A stretch of 61,690 nt of DNA from Candidatus Thorarchaeota archaeon (GCA_029855935.1 JAGSHN010000003.1:1-61690); one strand, 5' to 3'; counted from the stretch's first letter, positions 9,118 through 18,180 are shown. Translations and numbers: made by a program. Notes: a model not told the origin generated them from the letters alone.

Positions 9118-9258
9118 CGATGTACCGGACCGCCACAGTACGGACGCAGGAGGAGGCGGTCATTGCCAATGCGATAGCCTTAATTCTGCGCGTCGCAACG
9201 TAGGACGCAGAGCAGTAGGTCATCGGTGCATCTCTGGCACCGAGGAGCAGTCATCTTA

Positions 9259-10458
9259 ATGCCCTCTCGAAAGAGAATGAAACCCATCAAGTACGAGGCC
9301 GTCCCTGTACGGGAACTGCTGACCCGTATGAAGACGTTGTCTGAACTGATGATAGACCTCGCATACTCGGCGCTCCTCTTCTCCGACCCGCAGCTGGGCG
9401 AGTGGGTACTGGAGCTGGAGGAGCATGTCGACGAGATTGGCTATCAGCTGTTGATGACACTGTCCCTCTCCGTACGCGACAGACACGATGCTGAGCGCGC
9501 TGTCGGTCTGTTCAGCATGGCCAGCTCGGCAAACAAGATCTCAGATGCTGCTGCAGACATAGCATCTCTGGCGCAGACTGGTCGTCACAAGAACCCTCTC
9601 GTCGCCGAGGTCTTCGACCTTGTCGAGGAACATCTCGTGAAGGCCCGTGTGATTGACACCTCCGACCTCGTCGGACGCACTCTGGAGGAGATATGGCGTT
9701 CTGCCGATGTGAACGTCGACGTAATGGCTGTACGCAGGGCCACTGGCTGGACGTTCAATCCGCCTCCCGACTTCGTCATAGAACCGGGTGATGTGGTCTT
9801 TGCTCGTGGGTCGGTCCACGAGACCGAGGTCTTCGCGGAGCTGGCGACGGGCGCACCAGCACGTGAGGCCGAGATGTCACCGGAGGAGTCGCGAGGGCTG
9901 TCTCATCTGATGCTGGAGATGAAGGAGACCTCGGAGTTCATGGTCTCGCTGTCCTACGCGTCTGTCGTCCACAGTGATGCTGAACTCGCGGAGGAGGTCG
10001 GAGAGCTGGAGGACAGGCTCGATGAGATGTGCGAGATGTTCATCCGCCAGGTCCTGATAATGGAGAACGAGGACATCGAGGTGCGATGGGACCTCGTGCG
10101 TCTCGCCACGGCCACAGAGCAGATAGCCGATGCGGCATGGGAGATGGCCCAGATACCACTCAGTGGTCTGGAGACGCATCCAATCATCGGGGACATCGTA
10201 CACGAGGCCGACGAGATTGTGGCAAGGATCAGGGTGACTGAGGGCTCTCCTCTGGACGGCAAGACGCTTGATGAGCTTGCCCTTGGGGACAACTACGGCA
10301 TCTATGTCCAGTCGGTCCGCAGAGCGGGTCGCTGGTTTCACCGACCCAACAAGATGTTTCGTCTGAGGGCAGGCGACTACCTCATTGTCGATGGTTATCG
10401 TCAGGGGATTGAGGAGCTGCGGGAGCAGATGGGGGAGTCCGCCACAGCTGATGAGTGA
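9259..10458 (+). CDS. Tandem PhoU / TrkA-C (RCK_C) domain regulatory protein
   Basis: The protein is a duplication: each half (residues about 10-205 and 210-395) has an all-helical PhoU-like segment (MKTLSELMIDLAYSALLFSD; MKETSEFMVSLSYASVVHSD) followed by a TrkA-C domain (DLVGRTLEEI to PGDVVFARGS; SPLDGKTLDEL to AGDYLIVDGY). TrkA-C domains bind small ligands and control ion transporters. The location immediately after an MgtE-type transporter is a common archaeal pairing, so it probably regulates that transporter. ATG 9259 follows GAGGAG; ATG 9277 is possible. No membrane segment is seen. Confidence 0.82.
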   Translation: MPSRKRMKPIKYEAVPVRELLTRMKTLSELMIDLAYSALLFSDPQLGEWVLELEEHVDEIGYQLLMTLSLSVRDRHDAERAVGLFSMASSANKISDAAADIASLAQTGRHKNPLVAEVFDLVEEHLVKARVIDTSDLVGRTLEEIWRSADVNVDVMAVRRATGWTFNPPPDFVIEPGDVVFARGSVHETEVFAELATGAPAREAEMSPEESRGLSHLMLEMKETSEFMVSLSYASVVHSDAELAEEVGELEDRLDEMCEMFIRQVLIMENEDIEVRWDLVRLATATEQIADAAWEMAQIPLSGLETHPIIGDIVHEADEIVARIRVTEGSPLDGKTLDELALGDNYGIYVQSVRRAGRWFHRPNKMFRLRAGDYLIVDGYRQGIEELREQMGESATADE

Positions 10459-10510
10459 GCGGGACTGATGACAGGCGTATATGAGAACAGGTGCCCACAC
10501 ACTTGTTCCA

Positions 10511-11584
10511 TCAGTCTATGCCGACAACCTGCTTGTACAGTCTCAGCGCGAGGTCCGGGTCGGTCACGCCCTTCACGACTGCGGTGCCGCGTCGCATGAC
10601 AGTCACAGTCACCCCATCCTGCATGTCCACAGCGACGAACAGCCTACTCCTCTTCACTCTGTAGGTCTTCTCCTCCATTCTCGAAGCTATCTCCTCAAGG
10701 TCAAGGGAGAGGTCCTCTGGTGGCGTTATGTTGAAGCTGTTCGTACACAGCATAGTCACAGTTATGTCATCGCTCATCTCCGGTTCTACCTCCCCCGGTG
10801 CGGAGCACACCGGACAGTTCTCCGCCCGGCCTATCTCGAAGGACTCTAACGAGAGGGATCTGATGTCCGCGTGCAGCAGGCGTCCTGCGAGGTTCGGTCT
10901 GCGCCCTGTGGCGAGCAGCACCGCCTCTTGGACCTCAATGGCACCGACCATCTCGAGTATGGTTGGCGTCACACCCACCACAGCGCACGTCCTCTCGGGG
11001 TCGTCCCTGGCATCGCCAAGCAGACAGTGCAGGCATCCGGTCTCGCCTGGTATGAATGTCGATGCGTTGCCGTAGTACTCAATCGCACCGGCATAGACAT
11101 AGGGGATGCCCAGCCTCTGCGTGGCAATGTTGACAATTCGTCGGGCGTGGATGGTGTCAAGGCCGTCAAGGACCATATCACTCCCGTGCAGCAGCTCCTC
11201 GGCGTTCCTCGGCGTGATTGAGTCGAGGACAGGATCGAGTCTCACATCGGGATTGACCGCCGCAAGCCTCTCGACAGCAGCCTCGACCTTTGGTCTGCCG
11301 ATGTCCTCGGTTGTGTAGATCGTCTGCCTCTGCAGATTGGACAGGTCGACGATGTCGTGGTCAATCACCCTGATGGTGCCGAAGCCTATGGCCGTCAACA
11401 GTCTCAGGACGGGGCTTCCCAGCCCGCCAGCACCGACAACAGTGACAGCAGTCCTCCTTATCCTCTCTAGGTCGTCTCTCGAGAAGTCGCGGAGCGCGAG
11501 CATGCGTGAGTACCGCTCAAGGGATATGTCCTTGGTCTTCATGGCCTCTGACACTGCCACGTCACCACTACTCTTAACTGACAT
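10511..11584 (-). CDS. moeB: E1-like adenylyltransferase (MoeB/ThiF/HesA family)
   Basis: This enzyme adenylates the C-terminus of a ubiquitin-like sulfur carrier (MoaD/ThiS/SAMP). It has the ATP loop VTVVGAGGLGSPVLRLL, the DxDxVxxSNLQRQ motif (IDHDIVDLSNLQRQ), a paired zinc site (CLHC and CPVC) and a candidate catalytic cysteine in ERTCAVVGVTP. The first 250 residues are the E1 fold. The last 90 or so (from about EPEMSDDITVTMLCTN) form an extra beta-rich domain that I do not recognise. It ends the tungstate/molybdopterin gene run, 16 nt after moeA. No carrier protein gene is next to it. Confidence 0.85.
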   Translation of the reverse strand: MSVKSSGDVAVSEAMKTKDISLERYSRMLALRDFSRDDLERIRRTAVTVVGAGGLGSPVLRLLTAIGFGTIRVIDHDIVDLSNLQRQTIYTTEDIGRPKVEAAVERLAAVNPDVRLDPVLDSITPRNAEELLHGSDMVLDGLDTIHARRIVNIATQRLGIPYVYAGAIEYYGNASTFIPGETGCLHCLLGDARDDPERTCAVVGVTPTILEMVGAIEVQEAVLLATGRRPNLAGRLLHADIRSLSLESFEIGRAENCPVCSAPGEVEPEMSDDITVTMLCTNSFNITPPEDLSLDLEEIASRMEEKTYRVKRSRLFVAVDMQDGVTVTVMRRGTAVVKGVTDPDLALRLYKQVVGID

Positions 11585-11599
11585 GCTGTGGGCGTCGGC

Positions 11600-12823
11600 T
11601 CAGTCAAAGAGTGTGACCTCTATCTCCTCGCCCTCCTCAAGCACGTCGAGATTGACCGGCAGGATGACGTAGCCATCCGCCCTCGACATGCTTGTGATGG
11701 CACCCGAGTGCTTGTACACGACGTGCGCGACCCCGTTCTCAATCCTCACTGTCAGAAACTGTTTCCGACCTGACGAGGAGACGTATCGCTTTGCCATCCT
11801 TGCGGTCACGGTCTGGGGTCTCCTCGGGGGGAGCCTCGCCAGCCTCCTGATGGCCGGGACGAGAAAGATGTACGCATTACTGAGACACGAGGTCGGATAG
11901 CCCGGCATGCCGAGGACAGGAGTGCCGTCCACCACCGCCAGCAGTGTGGGCTTCCCCGGCTTGATCTGTACGCCGTGGAAGAGTATCTCCCCCATCTCCT
12001 CGAGGACATGTACCATCATGTCCTTCTCTCCCACCGATGAGCCACCCGAGAGCACGACCAGGTCGGAGTCCAGCGACTCCACGACGGCCTGACGGAGCGC
12101 GTCGTAGTCGTCCTCGACAATGGGGTGCCTTCTGACGGTCGCGCCATTCTGCCTGAGGATGGCCTCGAGGGTGTACGAGTTGACATCGTAGATCTGTCCC
12201 GGGGCGAGCTCTCCTCCCGGCGCCACGACCTCATGTCCTGTCGGTATGACGCTGACAACGGGTCTCTGGAAGACCTCCACCTCAGTGAGACCGAGTGCGG
12301 CGAGCACCCCCACTCGTGCGGGCGTCAGATACGTCCCTCTCGTCAGCACCACGTCGCCAGTCCTGATGTCCTCCCCCGCCCGTGAGATGTTGGCCCCAGG
12401 ATAGACGGGTCTCACGATGGCGACAACATTGTCATCGCGCCGTTCCGTATACTCCACCATGACGACAGCATCCGCGCCTGTCGGGAGAGGGGCGCCCGTC
12501 GCCACCTGCACACAGGTCCCTCTCGAGACGGTGATATCCGGCTGTGTGCCTGCATGAACCTCACCGACCACACGTAGAGTCACTTCGTTCTCGATGGACG
12601 CGCCAAAGGTGTCCTCCGCGCGCACGGCATAACCGTCCATTGCAGCCCTGTCGAATGGTGGCACGTCCCCTGTGGAGACAACGTCCTGACCGAGGACGCG
12701 TCCCACGGCCTCACCTATCTTGGTGATGCGTTCAGTCCTCTCGACTGGTGTGACACTCGACAACAGCAGTCTCTCGGCCTCCTCGTGTGAGACCAGCAGC
12801 CTGAACGGGCTCATCCCTGTCAT
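11600..12823 (-). CDS. moeA: Molybdopterin molybdenum/tungstate transferase MoeA
   Basis: MoeA inserts the metal into adenylylated molybdopterin. The 407-residue protein has the usual four-domain plan: the N-terminal PPFDRAAMDGYAVRA motif, a MogA-like domain with VVLSGGSSVGEKD, the PVLGMPGYPTSCL motif and a C-terminal beta domain. Its start immediately follows the moaB stop codon (12824/12823), so the two are translated together. Because the cluster starts with a tungstate (tup) transporter, the metal handled is likely tungsten, an inference from context. Confidence 0.94.
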   Translation of the reverse strand: MTGMSPFRLLVSHEEAERLLLSSVTPVERTERITKIGEAVGRVLGQDVVSTGDVPPFDRAAMDGYAVRAEDTFGASIENEVTLRVVGEVHAGTQPDITVSRGTCVQVATGAPLPTGADAVVMVEYTERRDDNVVAIVRPVYPGANISRAGEDIRTGDVVLTRGTYLTPARVGVLAALGLTEVEVFQRPVVSVIPTGHEVVAPGGELAPGQIYDVNSYTLEAILRQNGATVRRHPIVEDDYDALRQAVVESLDSDLVVLSGGSSVGEKDMMVHVLEEMGEILFHGVQIKPGKPTLLAVVDGTPVLGMPGYPTSCLSNAYIFLVPAIRRLARLPPRRPQTVTARMAKRYVSSSGRKQFLTVRIENGVAHVVYKHSGAITSMSRADGYVILPVNLDVLEEGEEIEVTLFD

Positions 12824-13342
12824 CTATCTCCTGTCCACCTCCCAGAGCAGGTGCCCAATCCCGGGCAGTATTATCCTCTCCAGTGCGAGTCGCACGGCGC
12901 CTGTGGACCCCGGAAGACAGTACACCACAGTCTTGCCGGCGAGTCCTGCTGCAGCCCTGCTGTAGACCCCCGGCAGACCGACCTCCTCATAGCTCAGCCT
13001 GCGGAAGAGCTCTCCAAAACCCGGCAGGGCCTTGTCGAACAGCACCTCGACTGTGTCGACTGTCAGGTCTCTTCGTCCCACACCGGTGCCGCCTGTGGTC
13101 ACTATGACACGTACCTCCGGGTTGGCGACGAGTCGCTTCACAGTCGTCAGTATCGTCGCCCCGTGGTTTGGGACTATGTCATGGGCAATCACTCTGTGTC
13201 CTGCGGCCTCTATCATCTCCATAGCCATCTGTCCGGACCTGTCGGTCTCGGGCGTCCGGCTGTCGCTGATCGTCAGGACGGCAAAGCCAGTCCGTATCTG
13301 TTGATCTCTTCTGTGTCCGTCCTCGTGTCCGTGTTCACTCAA
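12824..13342 (-). CDS. moaB: Molybdopterin adenylyltransferase MoaB/MogA
   Basis: MoaB adenylates molybdopterin before metal insertion. The family fold is evident: TGFAVLTISDSRTPETDRSG, IVPNHGATI, VIVTTGGTGVGRRDLT (molybdopterin-binding loop) and VYCLPGSTGAVRLALERI. The frame is open far upstream, but a TTG at 13342, overlapping the end of moaC by 8 nt and preceded by AAGGAG, gives a normal 172-residue protein, so I place the start there. The first twenty residues are charged and histidine-rich. Second to last step of the Moco/Wco pathway before MoeA. Confidence 0.9.
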   Translation of the reverse strand: MSEHGHEDGHRRDQQIRTGFAVLTISDSRTPETDRSGQMAMEMIEAAGHRVIAHDIVPNHGATILTTVKRLVANPEVRVIVTTGGTGVGRRDLTVDTVEVLFDKALPGFGELFRRLSYEEVGLPGVYSRAAAGLAGKTVVYCLPGSTGAVRLALERIILPGIGHLLWEVDRR

Positions 13343-13823
13343 CTCTGACCTTCTCCTTCCGGACCACTCTGATGTCCTCAAGCCGAGCGGTCGGGTACTG
13401 CCCGTTCTCGTCCTTCTCAAGATATTTGACCATGTCCCAGATACTGAGCAGAGCAACTGTCACACCCGTGAGTGCCTCCATCTCGACACCAGTTGTGTAT
13501 CTCGCCCGGACGGTACATCTCGCCTCAACGTACTTGTCCCCGAACTCGAACGCAAGCTGGACGGATGTGAGCGGGATCTGATGACAGAGCGGTATCAGCT
13601 CTGCAGTCCTCTTTGCCGCCTGCAGTCCCGCGATCTCGGCGACGGTGAGGACGTCCCCCTTCTTTGTCCGTCCCTCACGCATAGCCGTCACGGTATCGGC
13701 CTGCAGGACGATACGTCCTCTTGCCTCCGCCTCCCTGTATGACTGCACCTTGTCCGTCACATCGACCATTCTGACGGGGTCCTCTCTATTCACCGGAATC
13801 ACCCTCTCCACTGCTGTTGCCAC
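13335..13823 (-). CDS. moaC: Cyclic pyranopterin monophosphate synthase MoaC
   Basis: MoaC works with MoaA to convert GTP to cyclic pyranopterin monophosphate. The canonical motifs are all present: MVDVTDK near residue 19, AAKRTAELIPLCHQIPL in the middle, GVEMEALTGVTVALLS and the C-terminal DIRVVRK(E)K. The length is 162 residues, slightly long because of an 18-residue N-terminal extension before MVDVTDK; a start at that methionine is possible. It overlaps moaE by 38 nt upstream and moaB by 8 nt downstream. Confidence 0.95.
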   Translation of the reverse strand: MATAVERVIPVNREDPVRMVDVTDKVQSYREAEARGRIVLQADTVTAMREGRTKKGDVLTVAEIAGLQAAKRTAELIPLCHQIPLTSVQLAFEFGDKYVEARCTVRARYTTGVEMEALTGVTVALLSIWDMVKYLEKDENGQYPTARLEDIRVVRKEKVRVE

Positions 13824-14238
13824 TGACCCAGACCTCTCCAGACTCCCTGAACTCCTTCTTCCAGATGAGCGCCCTCCTCTTCAGCTCCTCAATGACGTAT
13901 CTACAGCCTCTGAATGCCTCATCACGGTGCGCCGCGCCCACGACTATCAGCACGATGTCCTCACCGACACTAAGAGCGCCCTGTCGGTGGACGATGGAGA
14001 CATCGGTCACTCCGAACCTCTCGATGGCCTCCTCTCTTATCCTTCTCAGCTCTGCGACGGCGATGTCCTCCTCCACCTCGAACTCGAGGCCACGCACTCT
14101 CTCGCCATCACTGACATCCCGGACAACGCCGAGGAACATGACAGCACAGCCCATCTCTGGACGCAGGGTCTCCCTGATGACTCTCTCAATCTCCAGCCCA
14201 CCGTCTGCTATCTCGATCACGGTACGTTCACTCTCCAC
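13786..14238 (-). CDS. moaE: Molybdopterin synthase catalytic subunit MoaE
   Basis: MoaE transfers sulfur from the MoaD thiocarboxylate to precursor Z. The conserved segments CAVMFLGVVRDVSDG, HRQGALSVGEDIVLIVV, HRDEAFRGCRYVIEELK and the catalytic lysine motif ALIWKKE are intact. It is 150 residues. It overlaps moaA by 11 nt and moaC by 38 nt, so expression is tightly coupled. The partner carrier MoaD is not in the window. Confidence 0.95.
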   Translation of the reverse strand: MESERTVIEIADGGLEIERVIRETLRPEMGCAVMFLGVVRDVSDGERVRGLEFEVEEDIAVAELRRIREEAIERFGVTDVSIVHRQGALSVGEDIVLIVVGAAHRDEAFRGCRYVIEELKRRALIWKKEFRESGEVWVSGNSSGEGDSGE

Positions 14239-15229
14239 GGTAGTAGGGCTCCCTCCGACACACCGCCTCCTCTATCGCCCTCAAGACCTCCTCGTCCGAC
14301 ATGCTGTGAAGACTCCCTCCCACATCGACGAGATTGTCAGACCTCAACAGACAGGGCTTGAGTCTCCCGTCAGAGGTGACACGGAGGCGTGTGCAGGCGC
14401 TGCAGAACTCGTTGTTGTGCAGTGGTTTGACGAACTCCACCCTGACCGTGCCACTACCATCCACCAGCAGTTCGTACTGCATCCTCCCGTGGAGCCGGCG
14501 TCTGGTCACTCTCAGCGCCCTTCTGCGGACCTCCTCCTCGATCTCCGAGAGGCCGAACCACAGCCCCCGTATCCACTCAGGGCCGTCCGGCATCGGCTGT
14601 AGCTCGATGAGCTGCAGGATGGCACCAACGGACGCCGCATACCGCAGCATTGCAGGTATGTCCCTCTCGTTGTATCCCCTCAGCACCGTCATATTGATCT
14701 TCACTGGTGACAGCCCGACCTGCACGGCCCTCTCAATCCCCCTCTTGACCTCGTCTATGTCGTCAGTACCGGTGATCCTGAGATGTGTCTCCCTGTCCAG
14801 AGTGTGCAGGCTGACGTTGACGCGGTTCAGGCCTGCATCTGCAAGGTCCTGAGCAAGGACTGCAAGACGAGAGCCGTTCGTCGTCAGTGATAGGTCCTCG
14901 ACGAGAGGAGCGATGCGCCTGACGATCTCCACTATGTCATCTCGTACAAGTGCCTCGCCACCCGTGAGCTTGACTCTTCTGACCCCCTGTCGTGCAGCGA
15001 CGCGCACTATCCTCTCTATCTCACCCGGTGTCATCTCCTCTCCCGGGAAGCGTTCTCCCTCCCTGTGACAGAAGAAGCACTGGTGGTCACAGCGCTGCGT
15101 CACTGATATTCTGAGATAGTCCACGGGCCGCCCGAACCTGTCAATGAGGCCGACCTGCCCGTGTGAGATGCACCGGTCCGCCTCGCTTGTCGGTGGGGTC
15201 ATTGTGTTGTCCAACTCCGGCGCCTCCAA
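14228..15229 (-). CDS. moaA: Radical SAM GTP 3',8-cyclase MoaA
   Basis: MoaA performs the first step of molybdopterin synthesis from GTP. The radical SAM motif is C-x3-C-x2-C (CDHQCFFC, residues 47-54), the SAM-binding segment VKLTGGEALVRDD follows, and a second [4Fe-4S] site is seen in CSACTRLRVTSDGRLKPCL near the C-terminus. Length is 333 residues. The usual C-terminal Gly-Gly is not present: the protein ends in YYRGE, which would be unusual compared with bacterial and human MoaA. It lies 8 nt after tupC and overlaps moaE. Confidence 0.94.
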   Translation of the reverse strand: MEAPELDNTMTPPTSEADRCISHGQVGLIDRFGRPVDYLRISVTQRCDHQCFFCHREGERFPGEEMTPGEIERIVRVAARQGVRRVKLTGGEALVRDDIVEIVRRIAPLVEDLSLTTNGSRLAVLAQDLADAGLNRVNVSLHTLDRETHLRITGTDDIDEVKRGIERAVQVGLSPVKINMTVLRGYNERDIPAMLRYAASVGAILQLIELQPMPDGPEWIRGLWFGLSEIEEEVRRRALRVTRRRLHGRMQYELLVDGSGTVRVEFVKPLHNNEFCSACTRLRVTSDGRLKPCLLRSDNLVDVGGSLHSMSDEEVLRAIEEAVCRREPYYRGE

Positions 15230-15237
15230 GATAACTG

Positions 15238-16368
15238 TTATGATTGGTCGTGCATCTCGGCTCGATGAGCACCCGCGCCACCATAGACCGAGACAGACGA
15301 CACCTTGAACGTCACGAACACATTGTCGCCCGTAGAGACCTGAAGCCTGTCGAGCGACTCTCTTGTGATCAGCGCGACCAGCGGTACGCCCACGTCGACA
15401 GTCAGTCGCACCACAGAGTCATCGGTGTCAATGGCCGCGACACGTCCTCTCAGGCAGTTCCTCGCACTTGACAGCACGGGCGCCGTCGAGACTATCACGT
15501 CCTCTGGAGGTATCCGGATGGTCATCTCACCGGTGAGGTCGGTGGCCACATCCAGAGTGATGCTGTCGTTGTCGAGCAGCCTGACCGTGGTGAGATGCAG
15601 CCCGGCACCACCGCTGACATCCCTCACGGTCACCGCCCTGAACACGTTACACACGCCGTCCCTGAGAGCGATGTCCTCCAGCTGGGAGATGAGCAGGTCT
15701 CTTGAGTGCAATGTGGACTCGACGCGTCCACAGCTCATCACGGTCACCCGGTCAGCCAGTCTGGATATCTGCAGGATGTCGTGTGATGCGATGATCACCG
15801 TGGTGCCGCGCTCGTGCTGCAGCTCGTGCAGTGTGGCCTCGACCACTGCAACCCCGTCCCTGTCCAGATAGGCTGTCGGCTCGTCGAGGACGAGTACCTC
15901 AGGGTCGGTCACGAGCGCCATCGCGATGGAGACGCGCCTCTGCTCGCCACCGGAGAGAGAGCGCGCGTGCCTCTCGGCCAGCCCTGCGAGTCCAAGCATG
16001 TCGAGAGCCTCCCGTACACGATGACGTACCTTCTCCTCGGTCGCCCCTCTCGCCCTCAGCCCGTACGCCACGTTCTTGAACACTGTTGTGCCGAACAGGA
16101 CTGGCCTCTGAAAGACCATTGTCACAGCGTCACGGAGTGTGGCGAGGTCATCGGCACTGATAGGCTCCCCCCGGAGATAGACCTGCCCGCTGGTGGGCGC
16201 CAGCAGTCCGGCCACGACCCTGAGGAGCGTCGTCTTTCCAGCACCGTTGGGGCCGACCAGCGCGTGGCACTCGCCCCCTCTCAGGTCCAGTGTGACACTG
16301 TCGATGGCCCTGATGGGGCCAAAGTTCACAGTGACCTCACTGAGTCGTATCACTCCCAGAGCCACCAC
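15238..16368 (-). CDS. tupC: Tungstate ABC transporter ATP-binding protein
   Basis: This is the ATPase of the tup importer. Walker A (GPNGAGKTTLLR), Q-loop (VFQRPVLFGTT), ABC signature (LSGGEQRRVSIAMAL) and Walker B (VLVLDEPTAYLD) are present in the first 200 residues. The C-terminal 130 residues form two TOBE-like beta units (about 240-370) that in related proteins bind oxyanion, giving feedback control; short TupC proteins often lack them. It overlaps tupB by 19 nt; several GTG codons lie near the start, so its exact position is uncertain. Confidence 0.9.
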   Translation of the reverse strand: MVALGVIRLSEVTVNFGPIRAIDSVTLDLRGGECHALVGPNGAGKTTLLRVVAGLLAPTSGQVYLRGEPISADDLATLRDAVTMVFQRPVLFGTTVFKNVAYGLRARGATEEKVRHRVREALDMLGLAGLAERHARSLSGGEQRRVSIAMALVTDPEVLVLDEPTAYLDRDGVAVVEATLHELQHERGTTVIIASHDILQISRLADRVTVMSCGRVESTLHSRDLLISQLEDIALRDGVCNVFRAVTVRDVSGGAGLHLTTVRLLDNDSITLDVATDLTGEMTIRIPPEDVIVSTAPVLSSARNCLRGRVAAIDTDDSVVRLTVDVGVPLVALITRESLDRLQVSTGDNVFVTFKVSSVSVYGGAGAHRAEMHDQS

Positions 16369-17012
16369 CTCACTCGTCGCTCTGCGGCGTTGAGTATCAG
16401 ATTGAATGAGATCATCAGTGTCAGCAGTATGACGGTGAGACTGAGACCGAGTACGATCTCGCCCCGGGTGGTCTCCAGTGCTATTGATGTGGTCAACACC
16501 CTTGTCAGGCCCTGGAGATTACCCCCGACCATCAGTGCGACGCCCAGCTCTGAGATCGCGCGGCTGAAGCTTGCTGAGAAGGCGAGGACGATGCCGCCAA
16601 GCGACTCGCGCATCACGGAGAACACGGCCTCCCGCTCATCCGCCCCCAGTGTCAGTGCCAGGTCGCGGATGGACGGACTCACGTTCTCGACGGTCTCTGT
16701 CGTGATACTCACCATTATCGGCAGCACGAGGAGCGCCTGTCCGATGATCAGTGCCATTGGAGTGTAGAGTAGGCGCAGGAACCCCAGTGGACCGTTTCTT
16801 GAGAATGCAAGGTAGAGCAGGAGTCCGAGAGCCACCGTCGGCAGACTCATCAGTCCCCTGAAGAGGCCCGTCAGGGTGTCCCGTCCGCGGAACCTCCTCA
16901 GGCCCAGCACCACCCCGATGGGGAGGCCGATGGCCATCGCCACAAGGGCTGCAGCGCCTGATATCACCAGCGAGCGCAGTGTGATGGCCAGGATCTCGTC
17001 CTCTACCGTCAT
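16350..17012 (-). CDS. tupB: Tungstate ABC transporter permease
   Basis: This is a 220-residue permease with about five to six membrane helices. It has the EAA-type cytoplasmic loop (AVFSVMRESLGGIVLAFSA followed by FSRAISELGVALMVGG) that contacts the ATPase, as in TupB/ModB. It sits between tupA and tupC, 27 nt downstream of tupA, overlapping tupC, and is read as tungstate-specific because of the TupA motif in its partner. Confidence 0.9.
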   Translation of the reverse strand: MTVEDEILAITLRSLVISGAAALVAMAIGLPIGVVLGLRRFRGRDTLTGLFRGLMSLPTVALGLLLYLAFSRNGPLGFLRLLYTPMALIIGQALLVLPIMVSITTETVENVSPSIRDLALTLGADEREAVFSVMRESLGGIVLAFSASFSRAISELGVALMVGGNLQGLTRVLTTSIALETTRGEIVLGLSLTVILLTLMISFNLILNAAERRVRWWLWE

Positions 17013-17039
17013 TCGTCCATCTCTCCAGACCCTCTCGTG

Positions 17040-18038
17040 TCACGAGTACAGTCCATAGTCTCCGACCCTCCACGGGGGTGGACACTCGTACAGTGTGCCC
17101 TGATACTCGAAGAACGCGTACGAGCGGATCCACGAGGCGACCTCGGAATCACCTCCGCTCACGAGGACGCTCACAGCCGGGTTGAACAGTGGTCTGCCGA
17201 GGGTGTCCTGTCCGTACTCCGCAATGATGTTCTGTGCCTCTTCACTGACGAGATAGGTGATGAATCTCATTGCTCCCTCAAAGTTGACGTGCTGTATCCT
17301 CGTCCTGTTCACAGCAATCGCACTGTAGACGTTTATCAGCCTCTCATCGTTCTCCACAAGGTCTGCAAGCTGGATGAGTCCCTCCGCCTCGTACTTCAGG
17401 AACGTCCCGATGTCCGACAGTGTGTACAGCCTCTGCTCACTGGCCACCCTGAGGGTCGCCCCCATCCCGCTGCCCGAGGACACGAACCACGGCTCCTGTC
17501 TCAGCGTATCATAGTCGAGTCCCGTCTCTGCCCACAGGGCCTTCTCCTTCTGGTTCGTCCCGCTCATATCGTCGCGACTTACCCATACGGCCTGTCCTGA
17601 GGCCTGTCCGTATGCGGCTATCCGCTGCAGTGCCTCATCTGGTGTGGTGCCGTTGACCTGCGCCGGGTCCTCCTCGGGTCCGACGATGACGAAGAAGTTG
17701 TAGGCGAAGATCTTGCGGTTGACGCCATATCCCTCTGCCATGAACTGATGCTCGAGGTCAGGTGAGTGCACCAGCAGGGCGTCCACGTCGCCGTTCTTTG
17801 CATGCTCGATGGCGATGCCCGTGCCCGCCGAGATGAACGCGATGGTGACGCCCGGTTCTCGTCCCTCATAGTCCGCTCCGAGACGGTCGAGTAGGCCTGT
17901 GTCGTACAGGCTAGTTGTTGTGCCGATGTAGACGACCTGTCTCCGTGCAGCATACGCGAGATAGTAGTACGCGGCTACTGATCCGATCACCGTCAATGTG
18001 ACAACCACCGCCGCGACGAGTCTTCTCTCTCTTCTCAC
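17040..18038 (-). CDS. tupA: Tungstate-binding lipoprotein/anchored protein TupA
   Basis: This is the extracytoplasmic substrate-binding protein of the importer. An N-terminal membrane anchor or signal (RRLVAAVVVTLTVIGSVAAYYYLAYA) precedes the TupA oxyanion motif IGTTTSLYDTGLLDRL. Further family motifs are GTGIAIEHAKNGDVDALLVH, NFFVIVGPEEDPAQ and a C-terminal DTLGRPLFNPA. The TTTSxxDTGLLD motif distinguishes TupA from ModA and WtpA, so tungstate is the likely substrate. Translation starts at a GTG preceded by GGGGATGA. A TATA-like AGTAAAAG at 18087-18095 is the likely promoter of the whole nine-gene run. Confidence 0.92.
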   Translation of the reverse strand: MRRERRLVAAVVVTLTVIGSVAAYYYLAYAARRQVVYIGTTTSLYDTGLLDRLGADYEGREPGVTIAFISAGTGIAIEHAKNGDVDALLVHSPDLEHQFMAEGYGVNRKIFAYNFFVIVGPEEDPAQVNGTTPDEALQRIAAYGQASGQAVWVSRDDMSGTNQKEKALWAETGLDYDTLRQEPWFVSSGSGMGATLRVASEQRLYTLSDIGTFLKYEAEGLIQLADLVENDERLINVYSAIAVNRTRIQHVNFEGAMRFITYLVSEEAQNIIAEYGQDTLGRPLFNPAVSVLVSGGDSEVASWIRSYAFFEYQGTLYECPPPWRVGDYGLYS

Positions 18039-18086
18039 GGGTCGTCATCCCCGTCATGTCCGGGGCTGCATGACGGTTTGCGTCCC

Positions 18087-18095
18087 CCTTTTACT
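18087..18095 (-). promoter_or_regulatory. Archaeal TATA box for the tup-moa-moe operon
   Basis: On the minus strand the sequence reads AGTAAAAGG, an archaeal TATA-like element. Transcription would begin about 26 nt downstream, near 18064, leaving a 25-nt leader before the tupA GTG at 18038. Confidence 0.5.
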
Positions 18096-18147
18096 TCTAT
18101 CGGCCAGGTCAAGGGCCCCCTCTGTCCGTCCGGCCAGTTGAGGCAGA

Positions 18148-18155
18148 CTTATAGC
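18148..18155 (+). promoter_or_regulatory. Archaeal TATA box for merA (leaderless start)
   Basis: CTTATAGC is centred about 29 nt before the GTG at 18181, the normal TATA-to-start distance in archaea. The merA transcript is therefore probably leaderless or nearly so. Confidence 0.55.
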
Positions 18156-18180
18156 CATCCTAAACAATAGTTAACAGACA

